A stretch of DNA of 64,000 bases, from contig NZ_CP087591.1 in the NCBI RefSeq assembly GCF_015594925.2, positions 1,240,001-1,304,000 of the forward strand, in the 5' to 3' direction. Below, piece by piece: positions 16,541-26,053 of this stretch (the first letter of the stretch is position 1; each line of letters opens with the position of its first letter). This stretch comes from Vibrio sp. VB16. GTDB taxonomy: Bacteria > Pseudomonadota > Gammaproteobacteria > Enterobacterales > Vibrionaceae. A program made the position numbers and the translations under genes. The notes under the pieces were generated by a model. It had not been told where the DNA came from. It worked only from the letters and a program-made list of their open reading frames with translations, and ran no database searches.

Positions 16541-17521
16541 ATGGACAAACTTATTCCTAACCAACCAAACGATTTAGATGTCACTGAGCCGAACTTTTCT
16601 TGGAAGAAAGTGAAAAGTGTGATGCATACGCTATATGCTTTTTTCTATGGTAATCCGCCAGCGATAATTGGTGGGTTTTTACTGACGGTTATCCTTGCTG
16701 GTGCTGTTTTTGCGCCGGTATTTGCCACGCACAACCCTGAAAAGCGTGCCGCACGGCCGCATGTCGCCCCTAGCGCAGAACACATTATGGGCTCAACACG
16801 AAGCGGACGTGATGTGTATAGTCAGGTGCTTTACGGTGCAAGAAAATCGCTAACCGTGGCTATCTCTGCTGGCGTAATTGCAATGACAATAGCGATTATT
16901 GTTGGTGTTTCGTCTGGCTATTTTGGCGGAAAAATTGACGAGCGTTTAAATTTTGTAACCAACGTGTTTTTGGTTTTCCCTCAGCTCCCCTTACTCATCG
17001 TACTTGCGGCATTCCTAGGGCAGGTGGGATCTCTGGTTATTACCGTCCTATTGGGGGTCACTTCTTGGCCATGGGGGGCGCGAGTAATACGATCCCAAAC
17101 GATGGCTATTCGCAGTAAAGAATTCATTATTTCGGCGGAAGTAATGGGAGAATCAAAAATTCGCATCATCTTAGTGGAGATACTTCCTAATCTTACCTCT
17201 ATTGTATTTGGCGGCTTTCTTGGCACGGTTATCTACGCAATGGGCGCAGAAGCTGGCTTGGGTATTTTGGGTTTGGGAGATGCAACAGAAGTGAGCTGGG
17301 GTTCAATGTTGTATTGGGCACAAACGTCATCTGCTCTTTACACGGGGGCGTGGTGGGAAATGATTGTCCCTGCAATGGCTCTCGCCCTTACAGGGGGGGC
17401 ATTAGCACTAATAAACATGTCTATTGATCAGGTGAGTAATCCAAAACTAAAAACCGGTCCGCATATTAAGATTTGGCACAAATTGAAGAAAGAAGCGGAT
17501 ATTCGCAGAGGTTTAAGATGA
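16541..17521 (+). CDS. ABC transporter permease (DppC/OppC type)
   Basis: This is the second permease, 326 residues from the ATG at 16541. I chose this ATG because it follows the upstream permease stop by 7 bp and gives the expected N-terminus MDKLIPNQ. It has the family pattern: an early TM near residues 45-65, then EHIMGSTRSGRDVYSQVLYGARKSL, and the EAA region SAEVMGESKIRIILVEILPNL. Its stop overlaps the start of the first ATPase gene (ATGA), indicating translational coupling. Confidence 0.9.
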   Translation: MDKLIPNQPNDLDVTEPNFSWKKVKSVMHTLYAFFYGNPPAIIGGFLLTVILAGAVFAPVFATHNPEKRAARPHVAPSAEHIMGSTRSGRDVYSQVLYGARKSLTVAISAGVIAMTIAIIVGVSSGYFGGKIDERLNFVTNVFLVFPQLPLLIVLAAFLGQVGSLVITVLLGVTSWPWGARVIRSQTMAIRSKEFIISAEVMGESKIRIILVEILPNLTSIVFGGFLGTVIYAMGAEAGLGILGLGDATEVSWGSMLYWAQTSSALYTGAWWEMIVPAMALALTGGALALINMSIDQVSNPKLKTGPHIKIWHKLKKEADIRRGLR

Positions 17522-18471
17522 GTAATTTATTAGAGATTAACAACCTTTGTGTTGATTATGTTTCTCCAAATGGGATTGCGAGAGCGGTAAATAATGTCAG
17601 TGTTTCTATTGCTCCGGGTGAGACATTAGGTATTGCAGGGGAGTCAGGTTGTGGAAAAAGTACCTTGGCGTTTGCGATATCCCGGTTGCATAAAGCGCCA
17701 GCGCTTATCTCTGAAGGTGAGATCCTTTACAAAGGTGAAGATGTTCTGAAAATGAACGATAGACAGCTTAGAAATTTTCGTTGGAATGAAGTTTCAGTGG
17801 TATTTCAAAGCGCAATGAACTCTCTAAACCCTGTGATAACGATTGGTGAGCAGTTAACGGATGTGATTTTAGCGCATAAGCCAGTAACCAAAAAACAAGC
17901 TTATGAGAAAGCGGCGGAGTTACTTGAGATTGTTGGGATACACGCGGATCGTTTGTCGAGTTTCCCTCATCAACTTAGTGGCGGAATGAGACAACGCGTT
18001 GTCATTGCTATTGCGCTGGCACTCGAACCGAAACTTATCATTATGGATGAGCCAACGACCGCACTTGATGTGGTGGTGGAACGTGAAATTCTTAATGAGC
18101 TTTATGATCTGAAAACCAAATTTGGATTCTCAATACTATTTATCAGCCACGATTTAAGTTTGATGGGCGAAATAGCCGACAGAATTGGCGTGATGTATGC
18201 GGGTAACCTGATTGAATTAGGCGCCGCAAAAACCGTTTTTGGTTCACCACAACATCCATATACACAAGGTTTGATTTCGTCGTTTCCTACTATACATGGG
18301 CCCAAAGAGCGTTTGTATGGAATTCCAGGTAACCCTGTAAATCTACTGAAGACACCACAAGGCTGCAATTTTCAAGATCGCTGCTCGCATTGTTTTGCTG
18401 ACTGTAAAGCGAAAGAACCGAGACTGTCCCTGTTAGAAGCCGGACATCAAGTGTCATGTCATCTTGTGTAG
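17518..18471 (+). CDS. ABC transporter ATP-binding protein (DppD/OppD type)
   Basis: This is the first nucleotide-binding subunit, 317 residues from the ATG at 17518. The Walker A is GESGCGKST, the signature LSGGMRQRV and the Walker B LIIMDEPTTALD; the switch is ISHDLSL. The C-terminal oligopeptide-type extension (GNPVNLLKTPQGCNFQDRCSHC) carries the Cys-rich motif typical of the family. It overlaps the preceding permease by four bases. Confidence 0.92.
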   Translation: MSNLLEINNLCVDYVSPNGIARAVNNVSVSIAPGETLGIAGESGCGKSTLAFAISRLHKAPALISEGEILYKGEDVLKMNDRQLRNFRWNEVSVVFQSAMNSLNPVITIGEQLTDVILAHKPVTKKQAYEKAAELLEIVGIHADRLSSFPHQLSGGMRQRVVIAIALALEPKLIIMDEPTTALDVVVEREILNELYDLKTKFGFSILFISHDLSLMGEIADRIGVMYAGNLIELGAAKTVFGSPQHPYTQGLISSFPTIHGPKERLYGIPGNPVNLLKTPQGCNFQDRCSHCFADCKAKEPRLSLLEAGHQVSCHLV

Positions 18472-18481
18472 GAGAGAAGAG

Positions 18482-19462
18482 ATGGAACAAGTAAAAGAAA
18501 AAGAGGTCATTCTTTCGGTCAATAATTTGGTCAAAGATTTCTCACTCGGTCAGTCAACGAAAAGCGATCTAATGCGAGCGGTCAACGATGTTACCTTTGA
18601 ATTACGCAAAGGCGAAGCACTAGCTATTGTTGGTGAATCTGGCTCAGGAAAAAGCACAGGTGCTCGTATTCTTACACGCATTTATGATAAGACTGGTGGG
18701 GATGTCATCTTCAAGGGTGAACCGCTTCAAGAATATATCGAAAAAAACGGCGAGTTAGAATATGCCCGTCAGGTACAGATGATCTTTCAAGACCCATTTG
18801 GCTCTTTAAACCCTGTCCATACTATTTACCACCATATCGCTAGACCATTGCTTATTCATAAGCGCGCCGAGAAACAACATGTGGCGAAACTGGTTTATGA
18901 GTTACTCGAATTGGTTGGGCTACAACCCGTGAAAGAGACGGCGGAAAAATATCCTCATGAGCTTAGTGGTGGGCAGAGACAACGTGTTGCTATAGCAAGA
19001 GCGATAGCGGTTAGTCCGGAGGTTATCCTTGCAGATGAACCTATCTCGATGCTCGATGTATCGGTTCGCCTTGGTATCTTGAATTTGATGTCAGACCTCA
19101 AAGATAAGCATGGCATCTCCTTTATGTATATTACCCACGATATTGCGACGGCCCGTTATTTCGCAGAAAAAACGGCGGTGATGTATGTGGGCCATATGGT
19201 GGAGTGGGGAAGCAGTGACAGTGTGACGCAAAACCCTCAACACCCTTACTCACAACTTCTGTTGTCTGCCGTTCCTGAAGTGGGCAAATCAGGGCGACGG
19301 GAGTTAACGGTTAAGAAAGGTGAAATTCCGATGTGGAAACCAGACAGTGTAGGTTGCCCATTTGCGACTCGTTGCCTTAAAGCAACTCAGCAGTGTAATG
19401 ATTCTATGCCAGAAGCGACTCAAATTGGAGTCGAACACTTTGCCCGCTGTCACCATCTCTAA
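18482..19462 (+). CDS. ABC transporter ATP-binding protein (DppF/OppF type)
   Basis: This is the second nucleotide-binding subunit, 326 residues from the ATG at 18482, which has AGGAGAGAAG directly upstream. It shows the Walker A GESGSGKST, signature LSGGQRQRV, Walker B VILADEPISMLD and switch ITHDIAT. The C-terminal CPFATRC motif is typical of the oligopeptide group. A small hairpin (19474-19491) separates it from the large downstream gene. Confidence 0.92.
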   Translation: MEQVKEKEVILSVNNLVKDFSLGQSTKSDLMRAVNDVTFELRKGEALAIVGESGSGKSTGARILTRIYDKTGGDVIFKGEPLQEYIEKNGELEYARQVQMIFQDPFGSLNPVHTIYHHIARPLLIHKRAEKQHVAKLVYELLELVGLQPVKETAEKYPHELSGGQRQRVAIARAIAVSPEVILADEPISMLDVSVRLGILNLMSDLKDKHGISFMYITHDIATARYFAEKTAVMYVGHMVEWGSSDSVTQNPQHPYSQLLLSAVPEVGKSGRRELTVKKGEIPMWKPDSVGCPFATRCLKATQQCNDSMPEATQIGVEHFARCHHL

Positions 19463-19473
19463 ATTTTGAAAAT

Positions 19474-19491
19474 TAAGCGCGTAACTGCGCT
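19474..19491 (+). other. Small hairpin between ATPase and large enzyme genes
   Basis: AAGCGC-GTAACT-GCGCTT lies in the 49-bp gap. The sequence after it has few T residues, so it is probably an attenuator or processing site, not a full terminator. Confidence 0.35.
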
Positions 19492-19511
19492 TTGATAATA
19501 TTGGTACTAAT

Positions 19512-22500
19512 ATGCAATATACCCCTCATAAAGAGTCAGAGCCTGTAAACGGTGAATTCGTCAATCTTAATGGCGAGAGATTTTACAAAATAGAAAATGT
19601 CGACCGAATGGACCCGTTTTTTATTAGCGTCGTTTCTGCAAGCAATCATTGGTTATTTATCTCTTCTACTGGCTGTTTATCAGCGGGTAGAATTCGCCCA
19701 GAAAATGCGCTTTTTCCTTACCGATCAGTCGACCATATACATGAGAGCGCTGAAAATACTGGGGCAAAAACGCTTATTCGACTCACCTCACAAAAAGGTG
19801 TTGCTAAGTGGGAACCTTTTAATCCTCAACATGATGGCTTATATGAGCTTCAGAGGAATCTGTATAAAAATAGCGTCGGCGATAAGATTACGTTTGAAGA
19901 GATCAATATAACGTTACAACTCAAGTTCCAGTACAGTTGGAATACCAGTGAAAAATTTGGATTTGTGCGTCGATCGGAGCTAACAAATCTAACCAATGAA
20001 GTACGCCAAGTCGAATTGCTTGATGGTATTCAAAATATCCTACCTTCTGGTGCTCCGTTACAGGCGCTGCAAACAAGAAGTGCACTGGTCGACGCTTACA
20101 AGTGGAATGAGCAGGTAGAGACGTCACCTTTAGCTCTGTTCAGCATGTATGCCATGTTAAGCGATAAAGCAGAACCTGCCGAATCGCTAAGAGCGACCAC
20201 CGTATTTAGCGTAGATAGCGATGACGGTGATATTCTGCTATCCAGCAAACAGCTTAATGACTTCCGAAAAGGTAAATCGGTGACAGGAGAGTCTTTAACT
20301 AAGGGCATTCGAGGTGCTTATTTTATCCGTAAGTCGATGACACTGGACAGCTTTAAAAGTAACTCCTGGTTTATCGTTGCAGACATAGATAAAACCCATT
20401 CTGATATCGCAAAACTAAGGCCAAATCTCAATCGAGTTGGTGAATTAGCGACGGATATTGAAAGAAGCATTGAGGACAATCATTCTGAGCTAGTAAGTTT
20501 GATGTCGGGTGCCGACGCGTGGCAGTTGACGTCAGAAGAGAACACCAGCGTGCATCATTACGCCAATGTATTGTTTAACAACATGCGTGGTGGAGTGTTT
20601 GAAAACAACTACGATTTAGATACCGCAGACGTATACAAAACTATGCTGAACTCTAATGAATTAGTAGTTAAGAGTAACAAAGCGTTTTTTGCCTCATTGC
20701 CGGAGGTTATTTCACATAGTGCGTTGATTAAGAAAGCAGAAGAAACGGGAGATACCCAGTTAACGCGACTCTGCTATGAATATCTTCCTCTGACATTTGG
20801 CCGTCGTCACGGTGATCCTAGCCGTCCTTGGAATCATTATGAAATCAAAGTTAAAGATGAGAATGGGGACAGACTGTTATCCTATCAGGGAAACTGGCGT
20901 GATATCTTCCAAAACTGGGAAGCATCCGCATTAAGTTATCCCGGTTTTATTCCATCGTTTATTGCGAAATTTGTTAATGCCTCTACTGCCGATGGATATA
21001 ACCCATATCGCATAACCAAAGATGGTGTCGATTGGGAGCTATTAGACGCAGAAGATCCGTGGAGCAACATCGGGTATTGGGGCGATCACCAGATTATCTA
21101 CTTGCTCAAATTCCTAGAACTAGCCGACAAATATAGCCAATCAATTCTGGTTAATCTTTTGGACAAAGAAATCTACGCTTATGCCAATGTACCTTATGAG
21201 TTATGCGGCGTAGAGTCGTTGTTTGCAAACCCAAAAGACACCGTGGTATTTAATAGTGAAAAGCAGCAACAGATTGAACATCGAGTGTCTCAAATAGGCA
21301 GTGATGGGCGCTTAATACTGCACAATGGTAGTGATGTTTATCTTGTCAATTTGATGGAAAAAATGCTGGTACCTTTATTATCTAAACTGAGCAACTTGGT
21401 ACTTGATGGTGGGATCTGGTTGAACACTCAAAGACCAGAATGGAATGACGCAAATAATGCCATTGTAGGCAACGGTCTATCCATGGTCACATTGTATTAC
21501 ATGCGCAGATATGTCACCTTTCTACAAAAATTACTGGTTCAAGCTCCAGCCTCAATTGCGCTCTCAAAAGAGGTGTCGGCATGGATGTTTAACACCAGTA
21601 AGATCTTATCGGAAGCCGCTTTAGAGATAACTCAAAAAACGATTACACGTCAAACCCGCAAGGCGATTCTAACTAAGTTTGAAAAAGCGGCCGAAGAGTA
21701 TCGAGAAAAAGTGTATCGCATGAATGGGTTTTCAGGGAAATCCACTGTAGAGACAGCTGATATATCTAGAATGATGGACGTTTGCCTAGCGGTTTTAGAC
21801 GATACGATTGCCAATAACAGACGAAATGATGGCCTGTATAATGCCTATAACATTATTAATTATTCTGTTGAGCAGGTAGAGGTGTCTGAATTATATCCAA
21901 TGTTGGAAGGGCAGGTCGCTATTCTGAGTTCTGGTGTGCTTACCCCAAGACAAGCCGTTCAGTTGTTAGAAAAACTGTTTGCTAGCGAGATGTATCGTGC
22001 CGATCAGCAAAGCTTTATGCTTTATCCAGATAGAGATCTCGCCTCATTTAGTGACAAGAATCGGATTACAAGTGATCGAGTAGAAGAAAACGAGTTGCTC
22101 TCTTTGATGATTGAGAAAGGCGATACTCGTATTCTGAATAAGGACGTAACCGATCAATGTCATTTCAATGCTAGTTTTGAAAACAGTGGTTATCTACTAG
22201 AGGTTTTAGAACAAGTTCGTAGCGAATACAGTCAGGTTTCTGAAGACAGTATTCAGGGTGTGATGAGCATTTATGAGCAGGTCTTTAACCATCGGGCCTT
22301 TACGGGACGATCTGGTACCATGTTTGGTTATGAAGGCTTGGGGAGTATCTATTGGCATATGGTTTCCAAGTTACTGCTTGCAGTACAAGAAAATTATCAA
22401 TCTTCATTCACATTGAACCCAACAAGCCAAGAAACGAAGAAACTGGCCGATTATTACTATCTGGTGCGCCAAGGTATTGGGTTCAACAAATCACCAGAAA

Positions 22501-22961
22501 ATTACGGCGCCTTTCCTACCGACCCTTATTCGCATACGCCTAAGCATGCAGGTGCTCAGCAACCGGGTATGACTGGTCAGGTGAAAGAGGAAATCATTAC
22601 TCGATTTGGAGAGCTAGGGCTCAATATTTCAGGTGGTGTTATCACGATCAATCCAAAACTCCTGAAACCAAGTGAATTTTTAACTCAATCAGATTCATTT
22701 AAATTCGAGAATGTGTTTGGTGACTCCGTCGTTAAGGTTGTTGAGAAAGGCTGCCTCGCATTTACCTATTGCCAGGTGCCCTTTATTTATCAAATAACGG
22801 ATAGTAGCGAAATGGAGATGAGCATCATAATGAACGACGGAAGTGAGAAATTCGTTCAGGGTTCAACCATGCCATTATCTCTCTGCGAACATATATTTAG
22901 CCGTTCAGGTAAGGTTGAAAAAGTGAGAGTGTTTGTACCGAAAAAGAGCTGTTGGGATTGA
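19512..22961 (+). CDS. Large cytoplasmic protein, putative glycoside phosphorylase (clan GH-Q like, GH94/GH149/GH161)
   Basis: This 1149-residue protein has no signal peptide or membrane segment and ends the ABC transport operon. I recognise no exact family. The N-terminal part (about residues 10-270; GEFVNLNGERFYKIEN, FISSTGCLSAGR) looks like the beta-sandwich start of GH94-type phosphorylases. YQGNWRDIFQNWEA (about 458-471) resembles the GYRD-x-x-QD region. RPEWNDANN (E643, W644, N645, D646) resembles the catalytic DWND motif, followed by a helix as in GH94. About 1100 residues is usual for the beta-1,3-glucan phosphorylase families GH149 and GH161 and too long for GH94. Intracellular phosphorolysis of an imported gluco-oligosaccharide fits the operon. 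The chemistry is inferred; a hydrolase or an inactive relative is possible. Confidence 0.6.
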   Translation: MQYTPHKESEPVNGEFVNLNGERFYKIENVDRMDPFFISVVSASNHWLFISSTGCLSAGRIRPENALFPYRSVDHIHESAENTGAKTLIRLTSQKGVAKWEPFNPQHDGLYELQRNLYKNSVGDKITFEEINITLQLKFQYSWNTSEKFGFVRRSELTNLTNEVRQVELLDGIQNILPSGAPLQALQTRSALVDAYKWNEQVETSPLALFSMYAMLSDKAEPAESLRATTVFSVDSDDGDILLSSKQLNDFRKGKSVTGESLTKGIRGAYFIRKSMTLDSFKSNSWFIVADIDKTHSDIAKLRPNLNRVGELATDIERSIEDNHSELVSLMSGADAWQLTSEENTSVHHYANVLFNNMRGGVFENNYDLDTADVYKTMLNSNELVVKSNKAFFASLPEVISHSALIKKAEETGDTQLTRLCYEYLPLTFGRRHGDPSRPWNHYEIKVKDENGDRLLSYQGNWRDIFQNWEASALSYPGFIPSFIAKFVNASTADGYNPYRITKDGVDWELLDAEDPWSNIGYWGDHQIIYLLKFLELADKYSQSILVNLLDKEIYAYANVPYELCGVESLFANPKDTVVFNSEKQQQIEHRVSQIGSDGRLILHNGSDVYLVNLMEKMLVPLLSKLSNLVLDGGIWLNTQRPEWNDANNAIVGNGLSMVTLYYMRRYVTFLQKLLVQAPASIALSKEVSAWMFNTSKILSEAALEITQKTITRQTRKAILTKFEKAAEEYREKVYRMNGFSGKSTVETADISRMMDVCLAVLDDTIANNRRNDGLYNAYNIINYSVEQVEVSELYPMLEGQVAILSSGVLTPRQAVQLLEKLFASEMYRADQQSFMLYPDRDLASFSDKNRITSDRVEENELLSLMIEKGDTRILNKDVTDQCHFNASFENSGYLLEVLEQVRSEYSQVSEDSIQGVMSIYEQVFNHRAFTGRSGTMFGYEGLGSIYWHMVSKLLLAVQENYQSSFTLNPTSQETKKLADYYYLVRQGIGFNKSPENYGAFPTDPYSHTPKHAGAQQPGMTGQVKEEIITRFGELGLNISGGVITINPKLLKPSEFLTQSDSFKFENVFGDSVVKVVEKGCLAFTYCQVPFIYQITDSSEMEMSIIMNDGSEKFVQGSTMPLSLCEHIFSRSGKVEKVRVFVPKKSCWD

Positions 22962-23083
22962 GTAACATTTATTCATTAAATATTCGTCTATAAATAAAAG
23001 AACATGAGCGATAACAAACTAAGTAAATTTGTTGTCAATATGGAGAGAGTTCCACAGACTGCTCAAATTCTCTTTGTACACTT

Positions 23084-23109
23084 AGCAATGGGCAATCATG
23101 CCCATTGCT
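23084..23109. terminator. Bidirectional terminator-like hairpin between convergent genes
   Basis: A 10-bp perfect stem AGCAATGGGC / GCCCATTGCT with a 6-nt loop lies between the rightward 1149-aa gene and the leftward lacI gene. T-richness is modest on both sides. Confidence 0.55.
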
Positions 23110-23158
23110 TTCTACTACATGGCATCCATATTGCCAAATGGTGATTTTTCCGTTTGCC

Positions 23159-24160
23159 CTAATTCAGGTTTCTAACCGATTGGCGTTCAATTAATGTTGG
23201 TTGAAGTCGTTTTTCCATCGGTTTTAGCGGTTTTCCTTTTAGTTCATTGAGTACATAATTTGCACCCTGAATCGCCATTTCTTTAAGAGGGAAGTCGATG
23301 GTCGTTAAGCTTGGGTTCATGTATTGGCTATAGTTGCTATTATCAAAACCGATAATCGATACGTCTTCACCTACCCTCAATCCCTTTTCTGCACAAACGC
23401 CATAGGCGGTCATCGCTATATTGTCGTTCATGCAAAATATGGCGGTCATCTCGGTATCTCTATCCAAAAGACGCCTTACGGCTCCGTCATTACCTTGATG
23501 ATCAAAACGACCTTCAACAACTAGGTTTGCATCATATTCAATCCCTTTTTTTGCCAAAGCATTTCGATAACCTTGCAGACGATCTCGGCTATCGATCTTA
23601 CTTAACTGTCCGGTGATACAACCGATTTTTCTATGCCCCATACGGATGAGATAGTCAACCGCGATAGCGCCACCATGTTCATTATCGATATAGATGCATT
23701 TATCTGATATTTCAGGAATATATCGGTTAAGTAACGCGGTCGCTGGCGTATGTTTGACTATTTCGAGAATATCGCTGTCGGATAGCATATCCGATGTCAA
23801 AACCAGTCCATCGACTTTTTTTGAACGTAGGAAGGCGATGGATTCTTGCTCCTGATCTAGGCGTTCATTACCACTGGAGATAATGACGTGATAGTTCTCT
23901 TTACGAGCGGCTTCTTCGACATTGTGCATCATTGGGCCATAAAATGGGCCATCGAGTGTCCCTACAAGCATTCCAATGCTGTAAGACTTGTTGGAAGCGA
24001 GAGCTTGAGCAAAGGCGTTGGGTTGATAACCTAGTGCCTCAATAGCTTCAAACACCTTGAGCCTATTTTTTTCTTTTACCGATTCATGTTTGTTTAATGC
24101 CCGAGAAACAGTGGACTGCGATACCTGAGCATACTCCGCAACTTCTTTAATGGTTATCAA
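23159..24160 (-). CDS. LacI-family transcriptional repressor of the oligosaccharide locus
   Basis: This 333-residue sugar-responsive repressor has an N-terminal LacI helix-turn-helix (IKEVAEYAQVSQSTVSRALN, residues 3-22) and hinge region (YQPNAFAQALASN). A periplasmic-binding-like core follows: SIGMLVGTLDGPFYGPMMHNVE, GLVLTSD, HRKIGCITGQ, AIFCMNDNIAMTAYGV and SIIGFDNSNYSQYMNPSLTTI. It lies between the ABC operon and the divergent porin gene. Five copies of a GAAAGCGCTTTC-like palindrome stand at the promoters on both sides (three near 13.2-13.8 kb, two near 24.4-24.5 kb), so it very probably controls both units and perhaps itself. The inducer is unknown; a gluco-oligosaccharide is likely. Confidence 0.9.
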   Translation of the reverse strand: MITIKEVAEYAQVSQSTVSRALNKHESVKEKNRLKVFEAIEALGYQPNAFAQALASNKSYSIGMLVGTLDGPFYGPMMHNVEEAARKENYHVIISSGNERLDQEQESIAFLRSKKVDGLVLTSDMLSDSDILEIVKHTPATALLNRYIPEISDKCIYIDNEHGGAIAVDYLIRMGHRKIGCITGQLSKIDSRDRLQGYRNALAKKGIEYDANLVVEGRFDHQGNDGAVRRLLDRDTEMTAIFCMNDNIAMTAYGVCAEKGLRVGEDVSIIGFDNSNYSQYMNPSLTTIDFPLKEMAIQGANYVLNELKGKPLKPMEKRLQPTLIERQSVRNLN

Positions 24161-24369
24161 TGTTCTTCGGTCCTTTAGGCTTGGTGTGTTCCGATTCGGT
24201 TATGACTACGAATTTTACACGAATTAAGGTTTGTCACTAGTTTTGGTTTTATCATCGTTGATCGCACTTACTTTATCAAAGACCTATTCTGAAACTTAGT
24301 GTTAGTGTCAATTTTTTCTTGTTAATCTTATTTTATTTTCAATTCTGGTTCAGAATGTGAACCGAAATC

Positions 24370-24386
24370 AAGCAAGCGCTTTCTTT
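24370..24386. promoter_or_regulatory. LacI-type operator O4 between lacI and porin
   Basis: AAGCAAGCGCTTTCTTT has the same palindrome with one mismatch in the left arm. It stands about midway between the divergent genes and could mediate autoregulation or loop to O5. Confidence 0.65.
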
Positions 24387-24530
24387 ATGTGTTTGTATCA
24401 CATTTTGTAGGGGTATGGTAACCATATAATCTGACGAGAAGGCCAAATTGAATGATGGAATAAACATTTTACCAGATATTTTGGATGAATTCTCATTTCG
24501 TATATTGAATTGGTCATTTTATAAAATTAA

Positions 24531-24548
24531 TAAGAAAGCGCTTTCTTT
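24531..24548. promoter_or_regulatory. LacI-type operator O5 upstream of the porin
   Basis: TAAGAAAGCGCTTTCTTT is nearly identical to O2. It lies about 60 bp before the porin start, in promoter position. Confidence 0.78.
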
Positions 24549-24608
24549 GTGGTTTGGACTACAAAGTTTGAGGCGTTGTAAGCAAAAGAACCCTCGACGG
24601 AGTTAATA

Positions 24609-25907
24609 ATGAGATTATCAAAAATATCCTTAGCATGCCTGATGGCGACATCTGGCCTATCCCTTTCCCCAATAGCAACTGCTGATACAACCGATGGCTT
24701 TGAGTTTCATGGTTATTTTCGAGCAGGTGCAATTTTTAGTGTTGAAGATGATTTAAAACGGGCCAAATTTCCAGCGACAAAAGAGACCCTAGGGCGTCTA
24801 GGTATTGAGTCTGACAATCACTACGAACTCGCTTTGCAGAAAAATTTTGATTTAGACAACGGTCAAAAAATTAGAATTAAAACTCGTGCAGGCGCAGATA
24901 ACAACAACGGAGATGCGACGAATCAGCTTTCATCAAACGTGAATGGTGGCGATATAGGCATTATGGAAACCTTCGTAGAATTTGAAGGTGTGACAGAAAC
25001 CGGTGTTGTTTGGGGAGGAAAACGTTTCTACGGTAAAGATAACTATATCTTTATGACAGACTTCTTTTATACCGATATGTCCGGTATTGGTGTCGGTATT
25101 GAAGGCATTACATTGGGTGATAATGCGTGGGACTTCGCGTATATGGCGAGTGATAAAAACGACAATGATGCGGGCCGCTGGGGTGACAACACCAACAATA
25201 CTATGCATTCGGTTCATGTCGGCGTAAACCTCGGTAAGTTTGAGATCCATTCTATGGCGAAATACCTGCCAGACAATTACAACACAGTGGACGGTGTAAC
25301 AACAGGTGACTACGCAGAAACAGGTTTTGAAGTGACGGGCATTTATCATTTAGATAGCCTATGGGGATTACCGGGAAATGGTTTTGCTAAAGTAATTGGT
25401 CAAGCGGGTACTGGGTTAGGTTCGGGTCAATTACTTGGTGGCACGATGACGGAATACAATGCATACAAACCAGGTTCCGGTCGTGGCCAAGGTCAAAGCT
25501 TTTTGACCCAAGTTAAAGATGGCGATAACTCTTTCCGTTTGCTTACTTGGGGCGGTTACTTCCCTGAAGGTAAGATGAACTACTTTACCTCTATCCAAGG
25601 CCAATACAACGATTATGACGACGGTGGCAACGACTACTGGACATCCGCAATGGTTCGCCCAACGTATAGTGTAAATGAAAACTTCTTTGTCGCGACAGAA
25701 CTTGGTTTCCAACACACTGGCTACGAAAATGTTGATGGAACGACAGGCACAGATAATGATTATAAACTGACTATTGCACCTACTGTGGTAGTTAACACCG
25801 GTATGGGGCCAGCTCCAGAAATACGCTTTCTTGCAACCTATCTTGATGGCACTGCGCGTGAAAAAAGTGATGTAATCGTAGGCATCCAAGCCGATATGTG
25901 GTGGTAA
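24609..25907 (+). CDS. LamB/maltoporin-family outer-membrane porin
   Basis: This is an outer-membrane beta-barrel channel for sugars. The 432-residue protein has a signal peptide ending near IATADTTDG and the LamB-type start FEFHGYFRAGA. GRLGIESDNHYELALQKNF resembles the maltoporin early strands. Later strands alternate aromatic and polar residues, and the C-terminus ends in WW as in LamB. It stands alone behind LacI operator O5 and is followed by a terminator, so it forms the outer-membrane arm of the ABC oligosaccharide system under the same repressor. The substrate is not necessarily maltodextrin. Confidence 0.87.
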   Translation: MRLSKISLACLMATSGLSLSPIATADTTDGFEFHGYFRAGAIFSVEDDLKRAKFPATKETLGRLGIESDNHYELALQKNFDLDNGQKIRIKTRAGADNNNGDATNQLSSNVNGGDIGIMETFVEFEGVTETGVVWGGKRFYGKDNYIFMTDFFYTDMSGIGVGIEGITLGDNAWDFAYMASDKNDNDAGRWGDNTNNTMHSVHVGVNLGKFEIHSMAKYLPDNYNTVDGVTTGDYAETGFEVTGIYHLDSLWGLPGNGFAKVIGQAGTGLGSGQLLGGTMTEYNAYKPGSGRGQGQSFLTQVKDGDNSFRLLTWGGYFPEGKMNYFTSIQGQYNDYDDGGNDYWTSAMVRPTYSVNENFFVATELGFQHTGYENVDGTTGTDNDYKLTIAPTVVVNTGMGPAPEIRFLATYLDGTAREKSDVIVGIQADMWW

Positions 25908-25967
25908 CGTATTGTCCATTTGCCTTGTTTAATTCGGTTAGACTAATAGCTATTTAATGTATTAGCA

Positions 25968-25998
25968 GGGTTTAGTTTTTAGACTGAACCCTTTTTTT
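25968..25998 (+). terminator. Rho-independent terminator of the porin gene
   Basis: The stem GGGTT-t-AGT / ACT-g-AACCC is followed by seven T residues, 60 bp past the porin stop codon. Confidence 0.85.
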
Positions 25999-26053
25999 GT
26001 TTTCCATTCATCTTCCGCTACACTATAGGCAAAAATCATCTAAGGTCGTTTAT

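Noticed and set aside
24391..24410. TGTGTTTGTATCACA as a CRP site before the porin
   Set aside because: The half-sites are spaced by 5 and not 6 bases, so the match to CRP is poor.
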